From Halichoerus grypus (taxonomy: Eukaryota > Chordata > Mammalia > Carnivora > Phocidae), in the NCBI RefSeq assembly GCF_964656455.1, contig NC_135718.1, positions 52,109,008-52,173,007 on the forward strand: 64,000 bases of DNA. The letters are read 5' to 3'. The first letter of the stretch is position 1. Each line of letters begins with the position of its first letter. Of this stretch, positions 23,058 through 34,657 are shown piece after piece. Below the pieces are notes generated by a model. That model did not search any database. It worked only from the letters and a program-made list of their open reading frames with translations, and was not told the DNA's origin. The position numbers were made by a program, and so were the translations under genes.

Positions 23058-23260
23058 GGGGCGCCTGGGTGGCTCAGCCGTTAAGCGTCTGTCTGCCTTT
23101 GGCTCAGGTCATGATCCCGGGGTCCTGGGATCGAGCCCCGCATCGGGCTCCCTGCTTGGCGGGAAGCCTGCTTCTCCCTCTCCCACTCCCCTTGCTTGTG
23201 TTCCCTCTCTCGCTGTGTCTCTCTCTGTCAAAAAAATAAAATCTTTAAAAAAAAAATAAA
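23058..23260 (+). mobile_element. CAN SINE, sense, near-consensus
   Basis: GGGGCGCCTGGGTGGCTCAG to CAAAAAAATAAAATCTTT. The copy is close to what I take as the family consensus, so probably young. Confidence 0.93.
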
Positions 23261-24030
23261 AATAATTGTAAAAAAATAATAATTGTAAAATTCAAATGTT
23301 TCTCCAAGCATGTAGTTAAATTGTTCTGACATATCACTTGTCCTATGTGAGGCTGTTGTTCTTTTTATACAATTAGAAGACTTATTCCTGGTGGCTTACA
23401 ACTTTCTAGTATCCTGAGGTCCCCAAACCAAAATTTACTTTTATACTTTTAGGCATTGCAGTTACTCATTCAGTGGAACTCATTATTCATCCTTTGTTTT
23501 GAAAACTTGCTAGTACTTTGGCATGCCTATTACTAAATCTCAGCCAGTGTGTAAAATAGGTATTGTGCCCCGAAAACAAAGTTCAGGACACTTAAGTAGT
23601 TAGGATTATACAAAGTAGTAAAAATGTGGAAATTGAACCCATGTCTTCTAACTGCAAGTCTAGTCTTGGTCCCATCTGTATAATATCATAATTACTCAAC
23701 ATCACTTGCTCTTAGAACAACTAGACATTATACTGTATTTTGAACTCTCCTTTTCATAGAAGTAGGATTAAAGCTTTATTCTATTTTATTTTACCCTCAT
23801 GTGTATACTGTTTTATATTTATCTTTCTCTTTTTTTCTCTTTTTCTCCTTTTTTTCTCTTCTTTTTTTTTAAATTTAGTTTGGGATTGCTAATATCATCT
23901 AGCACAGTTATTATCTACCAGCTTAATGATTTTAGTCATTTTTGCATTGAATCATGAATACTACATACATTACAAAGTAATTTCTACATAATTTTAAATT
24001 ATTATTTTTTTTTGCAGATATCAGTTCTCT
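23261..24030. other. Stretch without recognisable feature
   Basis: AT-rich with a CTTTTTCTC-rich tract near 23822-23870. Nothing that I can name. Confidence 0.4.
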
Positions 24031-24034
24031 TTCA

Positions 24035-24295
24035 ACTTAAAAAAATGATTTAAAACTTACAGTGAAGTTACAAGAAATGGTACAAAGAATTCCCATATCC
24101 TCTTCAGGCACGTTTACCTGTTGTCAACATTATTGCTATATTTGCTCTACCATTTTCCCTTTCTCTCCATATATACAAATATACACATACCCACACCCAT
24201 ATACATATTTTTTTCTTCTGAACTATTTCAGAGTAAGTTGTAGACAGTATGCTCTTTTACCTCTAAATACTTGAATATTGCCTAAGAAGTTCTTT
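24035..24295. repeat. Dispersed ancient LINE-like family X, fragment
   Basis: AAAACTTACAGTGAAGTTAC, AAAGAATTCCCATATCCTCT and ACCTGTTGTCAACATTATTG resemble the start of the family seen at 14850. Confidence 0.5.
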
Positions 24296-24989
24296 TCTTT
24301 TTAAAAATAGGCTGTTAGATTGATGTGGGTAAAACTCTTAATTGACTTCCTCATATATCTTTAGTAGATGGTACAGTAGAAGGATTATGTTGTTTGGTTC
24401 TAGACCTACAACTTAAGTGAAATATTTTGTCATCAGTATTTCTTTGGATCATTTGTTACTGCCTCTCTTGTCCTTGTTCTTTCTGGCTCTCACCTCTAGT
24501 TTCTGACACACCTAGAGCAAGTGTGAGAGCTTATTGCCTTACCCTACATAATGCTGCCATTCAGAGCCTGAGAATCTTTTTTTCTGTGACTGCTTTTTTT
24601 TCTCTTTGCTCCCTGAACTCAGGGGTGTGTATCATAGGGCAGGCTGAGTTTCAGTAAGCTCCTAATGTGGATACTGGAAACCCCACCTGTCTGCCAAGTC
24701 CTTTTGGCTGTGAGCAAAGTGGAGGCTTGGTACCTGTCATTCCTTTGCAGCAGTTGAGCTGAAGGAATGCTGCATGGCTTGTTGAAGTTGCTTAGTAGCT
24801 CCGAGTGGGGTGTGTATGAGGGTGTGTATAGAGAGTTGAGGGTCTTTTAATCTGTGTGGGAGATACAGGATCCTTCCTGGTGCCATGCGAATTATCAGGG
24901 AGTATTTATTGAGTTCCTCCTTATGACATAGGAGCTTTTGGAATAGTTTAATAAAATACCTAATTAAGTCACAGATTTATAATAGTTAA

Positions 24990-25145
24990 AAAATTCTAGT
25001 TCTGCCACTTACTAGTTGATTTGGGCAAGTTAATGTCTTTAAGTTTCACTCTACTGTTCTATAAAATGGAACTATTAACACCTCATAATAGGGCTATTGT
25101 AAAGAATAAATAAAGAATGTAAGTATAGTGTTAGTACTTGTCTGA
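24990..25145 (+). repeat. MIR, sense
   Basis: CTAGTTCTGCCACTTACTAG, GGGCAAGTTAATGTCTTTAA and ATAGGGCTATTGTAAAGAAT match the MIR core and 3' part. Confidence 0.75.
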
Positions 25146-25149
25146 TACT

Positions 25150-26652
25150 AGTTAGTATTTCATTTCATACAGTCATTTGGGATATATGACTGATACCATA
25201 TAAAACAAATAGAGAGTAATAAAAACAAATAGAGGACAATATGACACTACAGTGTATAGTCAAATACTTTAATTGTGGCACGTAGATTATAAATAGCCTG
25301 GGAATTTAGAGAAGGGAAAGAAGAGTCTTGTGCAACTATTTAATGTTCCTGTGCCTCAGTTTTTCCACTGGATATACTGGGTAGTGCTAGGTGATCTCTT
25401 AGAGAATGATTAAGATGCTTTAGTATTTTTGCTTTTTTAGGTGGTTCATATGATGATAGGAAGTAAGGAAGGGAGAAGCTTGGGAGCTGTTGGAAACCAA
25501 ATTTAACACTTAACATTCTTAATTTTTTCCTTATATGGACATGGTAGCCTTATAGGAAAGCTTAAAGCTGGAGGTAGAAGTATTTCCTTCCAGTAAAGGT
25601 GTTTGCTTTGGTATTTCTCCCCGTTGCCTCACTGGCATTTTAATTAGTTGAAAACTAATGTTGGTCAGTGAATGCCCTCTGATTGTGAGTGCCTCAGATT
25701 TAATCTGAGGATTAAGTTATTTGTAACCCAAATTATCTCTGTGATCCTCTGGCAAAAATAAAACATACAAACGAACAGAGCAGGAGAAGATTTAGTTCTC
25801 TTGGACATGATGTTAAGGACATATGGCTTACTTGCCTTGAGTGTTTCTCTAAGATGGGACATCTTTCCTCAGAACAGAGTCCAGACTGATAACATGGCCT
25901 TCCCACCTTTAAACAGGCTTTCATAGCCATGAACATGTAAAACACCTTTAAAAATTTCTTTATTCACATCTAACAGACTGTTCCATTTCTTAATTTGGCG
26001 TATATTTACTTGGTAATATTTTTGTTAGTCTGATTTTGGAGTTTGTATTTGGTTTTTGTTTTTGTCCCGATCAACTTTCTTCTAGAAAATTTCAGAGAAG
26101 TTTCCTATGAAAGTAAATCTGTTTACACCTTTTTTTTTTCCTCTTTGGCTTGAGTGTTTCTCCTTTTTGTTGTTGTTGAGATTTTTTGGGTTTTTTTGTT
26201 GTTGTTTTGTGGGTTTTTTTGTGTTTTTTTTTGGGTCATTGTTTGCCAAGGTTTCAAGTTTATAGTGAGAGGTGAGGCAACGTTGATCTTGGCAGAACAG
26301 CACAAAGCCAGTAGAGTCATTAAGTGACGCAAGCTTTTAGTTTTGTTTTTTTTTTTCTTTTTGTTAAAGCTCTCTGGCAGAGCTGGCTATTCTAGTCACA
26401 GAGGAAAAGAAGAGAGGAGACTTTCTGAAATTCTGGATAGAATGATAGAAGATGTTTGGGGCATATTAAAAAAAGAGCAGCAGCAATAAGAACAAAAACC
26501 CCGTGTAATTAAAACAAATTTCTTACCTTTGTGGAGTCTATATCAGTTGCTTAGAACTTGAGTTTTTACTTCAAATGATGATGGGACAAGGAATAGAGAA
26601 GGCGAGGAGGGTTGCATTGGATTCTTGCTTATCTGTCTGCCTCTCCTTCCAG
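25150..26652. other. Stretch before the first coding exon of USP54
   Basis: No named repeat and no CpG-rich promoter. GT-rich poly-T tracts lie at about 26120-26240 and 26343-26365. The acceptor for the first coding exon ends it. Confidence 0.45.
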
Positions 26653-26766
26653 TTGGAAAAAATCTTCAGTCTACAAGAAGCGTCATCAACAAGTCTAAGG
26701 AATATATCCTACCATAATCCTGGATTCTGTTGGAGTTGAGGACTACAGCCACTTCACCACTATTTT

Positions 26767-26790
26767 ATGGAGGCAATTCAAGAAAAATAG
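26767..26790 (+). promoter_or_regulatory. Upstream ORF 1 (7 codons) in the putative USP54 leader
   Basis: An ATG at 26767 opens a 7-codon reading frame (MEAIQEK) ending in TAG at 26788-26790. It is relevant only if the exon really begins near 26653. Short upstream ORFs commonly reduce initiation at the main start. Confidence 0.35.
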
Positions 26791-26833
26791 AAGGACAGAA
26801 TACCTAAGGATTTCTCTGTATTAGTACTGTGCC

Positions 26834-26893
26834 ATGTTAAATTTTGGGTATTGTTTGGAGCAAGTTGGGGACGGCTCTGTCATGTGGATCTAA
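26834..26893 (+). promoter_or_regulatory. Upstream ORF 2 (19 codons) in the putative USP54 leader
   Basis: An ATG at 26834 opens a 19-codon frame ending in TAA at 26891-26893. It sits in the same putative leader as the other upstream ORFs. Nothing in the peptide is recognisable. Confidence 0.35.
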
Positions 26894-26923
26894 GAAGATA
26901 CCTGAGTTCCTTGAGCTACATAG

Positions 26924-26944
26924 ATGATGTTTGGAAGGTTGTAA
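26924..26944 (+). promoter_or_regulatory. Upstream ORF 3 (6 codons) in the putative USP54 leader
   Basis: Two adjacent ATGs at 26924 and 26927 open a very short frame (MMFGRL) ending in TAA at 26942-26944. Its role is inferred from position only. Confidence 0.3.
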
Positions 26945-27064
26945 ACTCAAAGTATTTCAACATAAATTCATTGAATTCTGGATTCTCTTTTACAAGTCAG
27001 GACTTCAGCAGACAGAAACTCTCTCCCAAAAAGATACAAAGTCTTTTCTGAGTTTTCAAGCTAA

Positions 27065-27070
27065 ATGTGA
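27065..27070 (+). promoter_or_regulatory. Start-stop upstream ORF (ATGTGA) six bases before the USP54 start
   Basis: ATG at 27065-27067 is followed at once by TGA at 27068-27070, in frame with the USP54 ATG at 27077. Base -3 of this ATG is T, a weak context, while the main ATG has A at -3. Start-stop elements can hold a ribosome on the initiator codon. It stays in the leader even if the shorter exon (from 27061) is used. Confidence 0.5.
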
Positions 27071-27076
27071 ACAATA

Positions 27077-27223
27077 ATGTCTTGGAAAAGAAACTATTTT
27101 TCAGGGGGCCGTGGTAGTGTCCAGGGGATGTTTGCACCTCGAAGCTCAACCTCCATAGCCCCCAGCAAAGGCCTCAGCAATGAGCCAGGACAAAATAGCT
27201 GCTTCCTCAACAGTGCCCTGCAG
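27077..27223 (+). CDS. USP54: USP54 coding exon 1 (residues 1-49), carries the catalytic cysteine
   Basis: The ATG at 27077 opens the [13 protein letters not shown] start known for USP54. The exon runs 49 codons to ...NSALQ and ends in phase 0 at a consensus CAG|GTAAGA donor. The Cys box GQNSCFLNS places the nucleophile C42 at 27200-27202. A stretch rich in Gly, Ser and Pro before the box is the N-terminal extension ahead of the USP fold. Confidence 0.96.
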
Positions 27224-30200
27224 GTAAGAACAATTTCTTTCCCTCTGGTGAACTTTGACTTTTAGTTACTGATGCTGTTTCCAATAACTTGTTTAAATAT
27301 AATCCTTGATGGTCTCTGAGGTCAGCAGCCTGAGATTATTTTTAAGTTTATCTGTGTGATCTTAGCAAGTCACTTATCTCTTTGAGTCTCAATTACCTCA
27401 TTTATAGGAAAAAGAGATTAATAATGATAATAGAAATAATAACTGTGCCTGAAGGGGAAAGTACATGGACTAGATGATCTTAATACTTGTTTATTGACTT
27501 TCTTTTTGCTTCCTTTTTTTTCATTTTGAGACCATAATGTTGTATCAACCAACTTTCTTTTCTCTAGTAAAGAAAACAAAGTTCTTTCCACAAGTCAAAG
27601 ACTTTTAGGTATATTACTCTCGTCTTCATTAGAAGGCTCTTAGCATTCAGGCTCTTAGCATATACACTGAATGGAGTCCAGTCTTTGTCCATTTCTTCAT
27701 CTCCTTCCTCTGAGCTCTCCTGTAGTGGTTCATGATTAGTGTCTGGTCAGATATGCTTGAACAAAGGTAGTGGAAAGTAATTCCCCCAAGGTGTGATTAT
27801 CTACTCTAGATTTTCCCTTTTGGTGTTGGTTACCACATTAGTGATCTCAGAATCCCAAAACTTCTTGTCTCCCTGCCTGCTTTGCATTGTCATGCCCATA
27901 GAATGTTAAGTTCATCCCCTTTGGCCTAACTTTCAAGTAATTACTTTCCTCTCTTTTCTGCTCCTCAGAGTAAAAGTAAATGAAATTTGCCACCCAAGAT
28001 AATTATGCTTGGGTAAAATATTAGTGTTATTGTTTCAGATGTAATGAGAAAAGAAGTTGCTATGAGAGAAGAAAAGACAAGACAATGTATTTGGTATAAA
28101 AAGCACTGGACAGGGCGCCTGGGTGGCTCAGTCGTTAAGTGTCTGCCTTCGGCTCAGGTCATGATCCCGGGGTCCCGGGATCGAGTCCCACATCGGGCTC
28201 CCTGCTCGGCGGGAAGCCTGCTTCTCCCTCTCCCACTCCCCCTGCTTGTGTTCCTGCTCTCGCTATCTCTCTCTCTGTCAAATAAATAAAATCTTTAAAA
28301 AAAAAAAAAGCACTGGACACTCTCTCTAAAATAAGTAAATAAATCTTTAAAAAAAAAAAAAAAAGGTGCCTGGGTGGCTCAGTTAGTTGAGCAACTGACT
28401 CTTGGTTTCAGCTCAGGTTGAGATCTCAGGGTCATGAGATCAAGGCCCGAGTCGGGCTCTGTGCGTAGTGTGGAGTCATCTTGGGACTTTCTTTACTTCT
28501 CCCTCTGCCCCTTCCCCTCTGCTCTCACTCATTCTCTCTCTCTAAAATAAATAAATAGATCTTTTTTTTTTTTTTTTTGAAAAGCACTGGACCTATGAAT
28601 TAGTTTTAGTGCGTCTATAGACTTGCCTTGTGACCTTATGCAGGTGATAGTATTTCAGGATCCTCATTTATAATACAAGAATTTTACCAAGCTTATTTAT
28701 GTAATAGTTTCATAATCGGGGTGCCTGGCTGGCTCAGTCGGTGGAGCGTGTGATTCTTGGTCTCAGGGTTGTGAGTTCAGGCCCCACATTGGGTTACTTA
28801 AAAAAAAGTTTTATACTCTCAGTTTTCAAATTTTTATTTGAAAACATTAAAAAAAATCCTATGCTGTTAAGCCTAGAGAAAGAGTTTAACTATATTCCCT
28901 CATTACTACCACAAATTCATGCATTTGGGTGGGGTTTGTTAGGTTTTTTTCCCCAGATGCTGCATGTGAGTTTTTTGAGTGACACTGCATAAACTAATAA
29001 TACTTCTGTAATTTAGAAGCAGGAAAAAAAAAGGTGTTGACATAGGTGTGTGTGTGTGTGTGTGTGTTTACCTCCTTCCTGGCCACAGTCCTGTTTTTAT
29101 AATTCTGTTTTTTTCCTGTATGTTCTATCTGTATTGAAACAATAATATTTATGACTTTCTGTCCTAGTTTCCAGTGCCATATGGAACACATACTACACAC
29201 ACACACACACACATGCACACATGCACTTCTAAATCCATACTTAAAGACTGAGTCATTGGTGGTTTTGGAGTGCCGATTGTAATCATGTTACAAGTTGAAA
29301 TAATTGTTTGTATGAACTAATATTCTAACTTTTGGTATGAATGCTATGTTGGCCACAAGTATCGAAACCATTATGTTTATTATAAAAAGGTGTTACTTAT
29401 TTGGGAGTATAGTGTATTTCAAAGAACTTTTGGAATATATACTTTGAAGACACATAAGTAAGAAGAAGCTCCAGAAGTACAGTGCCTTTTCATATATGAT
29501 GCCATTTAAATGTTTTCTAGAAGGGGAGCTTCCTAAGGCATTATGCTATATATTATACCATTTCTTTTTTAACTAAAAGTCCATAGTATATTCAGATTTC
29601 CTCAGTTTTTGCCTAATATCTTTTTCTGTTCCAGGATCCCATCCAGGATACCACAGTTACATTTACTTGTCATGTCTCCTTAGGCTTTTCTTGGCTCTGA
29701 CAGTTTCTCAAAATTTCCTTGTTTTTGATGATCTTAACAATTTTGAGGAGTAGTACTAGTCAAGTATTTTGTGAGATGTCCCACTATTGGAATTTGTTTG
29801 GTATTTTTCTCATAATTAGACTGGTGTTATGGGTTTTTGAGAGGAAGACCATAAAAATAAAGTGTCCTTCTCATCACATCATATCTAGGTTACATACTAT
29901 GAACATGATTTATCACTGTTGATATCACAATTTTTTTATTCTGTTGACATAAAGAAGGTCACAAATCTCTCAGAAAGGTCCAAAAATTGAGAAATCTAAC
30001 AAAGACAAAATTCCACACTACAATTCAAGCTTCTTTTTTTTTTTTTTTAAAGAATTCTGCAGTTTTGTTTTTTTATAAGATTTTATTTATTTATTTGACA
30101 GAGAGAGACAGTGAGAGAGGGAACACAAGCAGGGGGAGTTGGAGAGGGAGAAGCAGGCTCCACGCTGAGCAGGGAGCCCGATGGCGGACTCGATCCCAGG

Positions 30201-33200
30201 ACCCTGGGATCATGACCTGAGCTGAAGGCAGACATTTAACGACTGAGCCACCCAGGTGCCCCTACAATTTAAACTTCTAAATGAGTTTTCAGTACCGTAT
30301 GATTTCACTTATATGTGGAATGTAAAAAGCAAAACAAGTGATAAACAAAAAGCAGAATCAGACCTATAAATATGGAGAAAAACTGATGGATGTGAGAGGG
30401 GAGGGAGATGGGGGCGTGGGCAAACTGGTGAAGGGGAGTGGGAGATATAGGCTTCCAGTTATGGAATGAATAAGTCATGGGGAGGGGCACTTGGCTGGCT
30501 CAGTTGGTAGAGCATGTGACTCTTGATCTCAGGGTTGTGAGTTCAAGCCCTAGGTTGGGTGTGGAGATTACTTAAAAGAGTAATAAAACCTTAAAAAAAA
30601 AGTCATGGGAATAAAAGGCACAGCATAGGGAATATAGGCAGTGGTAATGTAATAGTGATGAATGTGACAGATGGCAGCTACACTTGTGTTGGTAAGCACA
30701 GCATAACATAGAGACTTGTGGAATCCCTATGTTATATACCTGAAACTAATGTAATGTGTATCAACTATACTTCAAAAAAAAAAGTTTGTTCCCCAAAAAA
30801 AATATTTTTTGTGTGGATCATTAAAATAAACCCTAATTCTACAGCTTTTAACCCATAAATTAACCCTTCGGGATCACATTTGTTGTATATTATACCTTAT
30901 TTTCTCTGTGTAACCTTCCTTCATTTTGAAGTTAATGTATTTTTTAGAATATAGTTATCTGTCCCTCATGTTAGCTAACTCACCCTTTTTGACATTTGTT
31001 TTAATATACTAGAATGAACTTTTTCTTGGGAATGAAGATATATTCTGTATTCATTACCTATTTTTGCTTGAATTTTTGAATCTAAGATCACATGGAGGCT
31101 TTTTATAGAGTAATGAAGTATTTCCCCCGTTTTTTGCCAGGTTTTATGGCACTTGGACATCTTCCGACGTAGCTTTAGGCAGCTTACAACTCACAAGTGC
31201 ATGGGCGATTCCTGCATCTTTTGTGCTCTCAAGGTAAGTTCTTCAAATCTGTCTTTTCTCACTACCTTAGGCTGCCAAATGATCAGTATTGAGGTAGTTT
31301 GGCTAATCAGGGTGATACTAAAGAATTTCTTAATTATCTGCCTGTGGCTTAGTGCAGAAGATGAATATGATTAGTTTTGCTTGCATCAAAGAATTGTTAC
31401 TTGGCTTAGGTAGTCTGTTTTTCTGAACTTTTTTGCCCATACAGCTCTATTTAATGTGATAGGATATTATTCAAATGTGCTTAGATTTTGGGTATTTACC
31501 TGAAGAGCTAATTCTAAATTTTTATTTTGAAAGAATAAACAACCAAGTATTTTTATTGGAATTAACTATTGTCTGTTAAAGCTAAATTTAACAACAAACT
31601 CTTCCTATTGAGAAAAGCCAGTACTAACATTTTTCCATTACCACATTTAATAGATTCATTATACCCACTCTTTTTATAAAGATTATTTATATATTTATTT
31701 ATTTCACAGAGAGAGAGAGACAGTGAGAGCAGGAACACAAGCAGGGGGAGTGGGAGAGGGAGAAGCAGGCTTCCTGCGGAGCAGGGAGCCTGAGACGGGG
31801 CTTGATCCCAGGACCCTGGGATCACGACCTGAGCCAAAGGCAGACGCCCAACAACTGAGCCACCCAGGTGCCCCCATTATATCCATTCTTGACCCCATTG
31901 TCTGACTTCCAAATTTTTCATTTCTGAATAAAATGAAATCTGAGGATTCATTTAGAGTATGCTGCAATAGAGGAAGAAGAACTAGGTTGTATAAAAGGCC
32001 CATTCTCCATTCCTTATCTGCTTGTCCAACATGGAGCTTCTCTGTGTTTTCTTGGTTTGTATGTACAATAGATTATTTATGACTGGATGAGTCTGCATGA
32101 GTTCTGATAAGCATCTGGTGTCATTTTTCAGTCTCAAGAAGTCTTAGTTCTTGGTTTGTGACAGGGATGCTTAGATGTGGTCATCATATGTTTAATTTAA
32201 TTGTTTTTACATCTTGGAGTAAGAACTGTAACAAAAAATCCAGGAGAATTTCCCAGTTATTTTGGCTATTTGCAACAACTGATTTGGAACAGTTTTTTGA
32301 GCAGCATCACTTCAGAGTTTTAAGTCCATGATGGGCAGATATCTTTAGAAAGAGATGACCGAGTCTTCTGAACATTTTATCGCTTAGGTCACAGACATCT
32401 TTTTTCTTTCCCCCTTAGAAGCATTGAAACTTTTAGCAAAATATATGTTATTGATTAATTGGGAGTTTGAATATGAATTTTAATGAAACCAAATCTTTTA
32501 CAAGTTGTAACATTTCTGACTATGCCCACTCAGAATTCCATCCACATGAGTATTTGGCTTGATTTTCTGAAGGGCAGATTAACATTAAGTATCTAATTTT
32601 AGGTAAACAAGAAATATAGTGGTCCTCTGGCCACAAATCCAAGGGAAGTCTGGTTCATGGCATTAAAACAAAAAACCGAAGTAAGATACTTGCTAGAGAA
32701 AACTGAATCCTGGAGAAATCCCTGATAGAGGAATCTCCTGAAACTAGAAACTCTCATCTGTACCAGGAAGGGATGACAGAACTTCTATGACCCCCTCACA
32801 TGGCTTTGATTAGTCAGGACTGTGCCATCCTCTTCATTGACCCAGGTGGGACTCTGATGAACTGGCTGTACCAGCATTGTTATGTTTTAATTTCCAGAAG
32901 CACAAATTATTATTGTGATATAAATTAGTATCATTATAGAAACCAAATAGATGAAGAAAACCAACCACGAGACTTCATGGGACACCTTCTGAGATACCCA
33001 AGTACAAAAAGGAAGATGTTTTTCAACTTATGAGGGCTGAGGATGTACCTTGGGACTCTTTCAGAGAAGCAGTTGCTTATGGCAGATAGGTAAATCGGCT
33101 TGGGGAATCAAAGGCTGTATTTTGGATCTTCATAATTCTGAGAAGTTCTGGTACTTTCCTTATTACATCATTGTCTGAGCTATCAATTAGGTTTATTTTC

Positions 33201-34603
33201 CTTCACTGCTTCTTTTGTTACATTGGGAGTATATTAAAAATTTGATGTTTTTCCCTAAAGTGCTTTTCAGTCCCTCAGTGCTATATAAGTGTTAAATAAT
33301 TAAGCTCTAGCTTGCATTCTTTTCATTATTGTATACCTCATTTGAAAATTATAAATAGATTTACATTGCAAATGGATTAATTTGACTGTATGGATGAGCT
33401 GAACGTGGTTCTAATAGTTGAGAAATTTAAATTGTTAGAATGGCCATATTCCTTCATTCAGGAGGACTTTATTTTCTGGGAGAAGAGAAGGGATATTGAG
33501 TGTTTGGAAGAGTAAATCTGGGATGGACCATCAGCACCTGGAATATCTCTTTTTTGTTTCCTACTTTAATTTTTTTTTTTTTTTTTTTTTTTTTAGAGAG
33601 AGAGAGCAGAGGTGGGGCGCGGGGCAGAGGGAGAGGGAGGGAGAGAATCTTAAGCAGTCTCCTATGCCCAGCAGGAAGCCTGACCAAGACTTGATCTCAC
33701 AACCCTGAGATCATGACCTGAGCCAAAATCAAGAGTCGGATGCTTAACCAACTGAGCCACCCAGGTGCCCCTAAAAATATTTTTATAGAATATGAAATAA
33801 TATGATTCATCATTGAGCTAGATTCTAGTCCAGTATAATAAGACAAAAGGACAGATAAAGATTAGAAAGAAAGAAGCAAAGTTATTATTTGCAGATGATA
33901 TGATTGGCTATTAAAAAAAAATCTCAAAGTATCTACTGATATATCAGTAGAATCAATAAGAGGATTTAGCAGGTTGTTGCCTGTAAGATGAAGGTATAAC
34001 ATTCAATTGTATTTCTATATACTAGCAACTAATAGAAAATGCAAGTTAGAAAGAGTTTTTGTAACAGTAACAAAGTATATAAAGTAGATATGAATAAATC
34101 TAACAAAAAAGATATGACATTTATATAAAATCCCCACAGAGATCCAGTATAATGAATAATTACAAAGTGAACATCCTTATAACAAGTCTTTAGGTGAAAA
34201 TAGAATACTGCCAGTACCATAAACATTCACCCTCCCTTCTTTCTCAGTCACATCTCCTTCTTTCTCCCAGAAGTAGCCACTTTTCTAATGTTTGTGGTAA
34301 TCACTTCTTTGTTTTATCTGGTAGTTTTACTACCTATGTATCCATTCTTAAACTATCTAATTTAAAAATTACCTGTTCTTAAAAGATTTACTTATTTATT
34401 TTAGAGAGATAGAGGGAGTGCAACAGCGCAGAGGGCAGGAACAAAGGGGAGGGGCAAAGGGAGAGAGAGTCTTAAGCAGACTCTGCACTGAACACAGAGC
34501 CCGACTCAGGGCTCCATCTCACGACTCTGAGATCACGACTTGAGCTGAAACCAAGAGTCAGTCACTTAACTGACTGTGCCACTCAGGTGTCCTGTAAGTG
34601 GAA

Positions 34604-34657
<54 letters not shown>

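Larger units (their letters stand above)
26653..27076 (+). other. USP54: Probable 5' untranslated part of the first coding exon of USP54
   Basis: A pyrimidine-rich tract ending in CTCTCCTTCCAG just before 26653 is a convincing splice acceptor. The sequence from there runs without another strong acceptor into the USP54 start codon. A weaker alternative acceptor (TTTTCAAG, ending at 27060) would leave only 16 nt of leader. No CpG-rich promoter is visible nearby, so transcription probably starts upstream and at least one noncoding exon is spliced on. The leader holds four ATG-initiated upstream ORFs. Confidence 0.5.

Noticed and set aside
23058..23130. tRNA gene from the GGTGGCTCAG...GGATCGAGCCCC box-like motifs
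   Set aside because: These are the internal promoter boxes of the tRNA-derived SINE head, followed by SINE body and tail; no true tRNA fold is evident.
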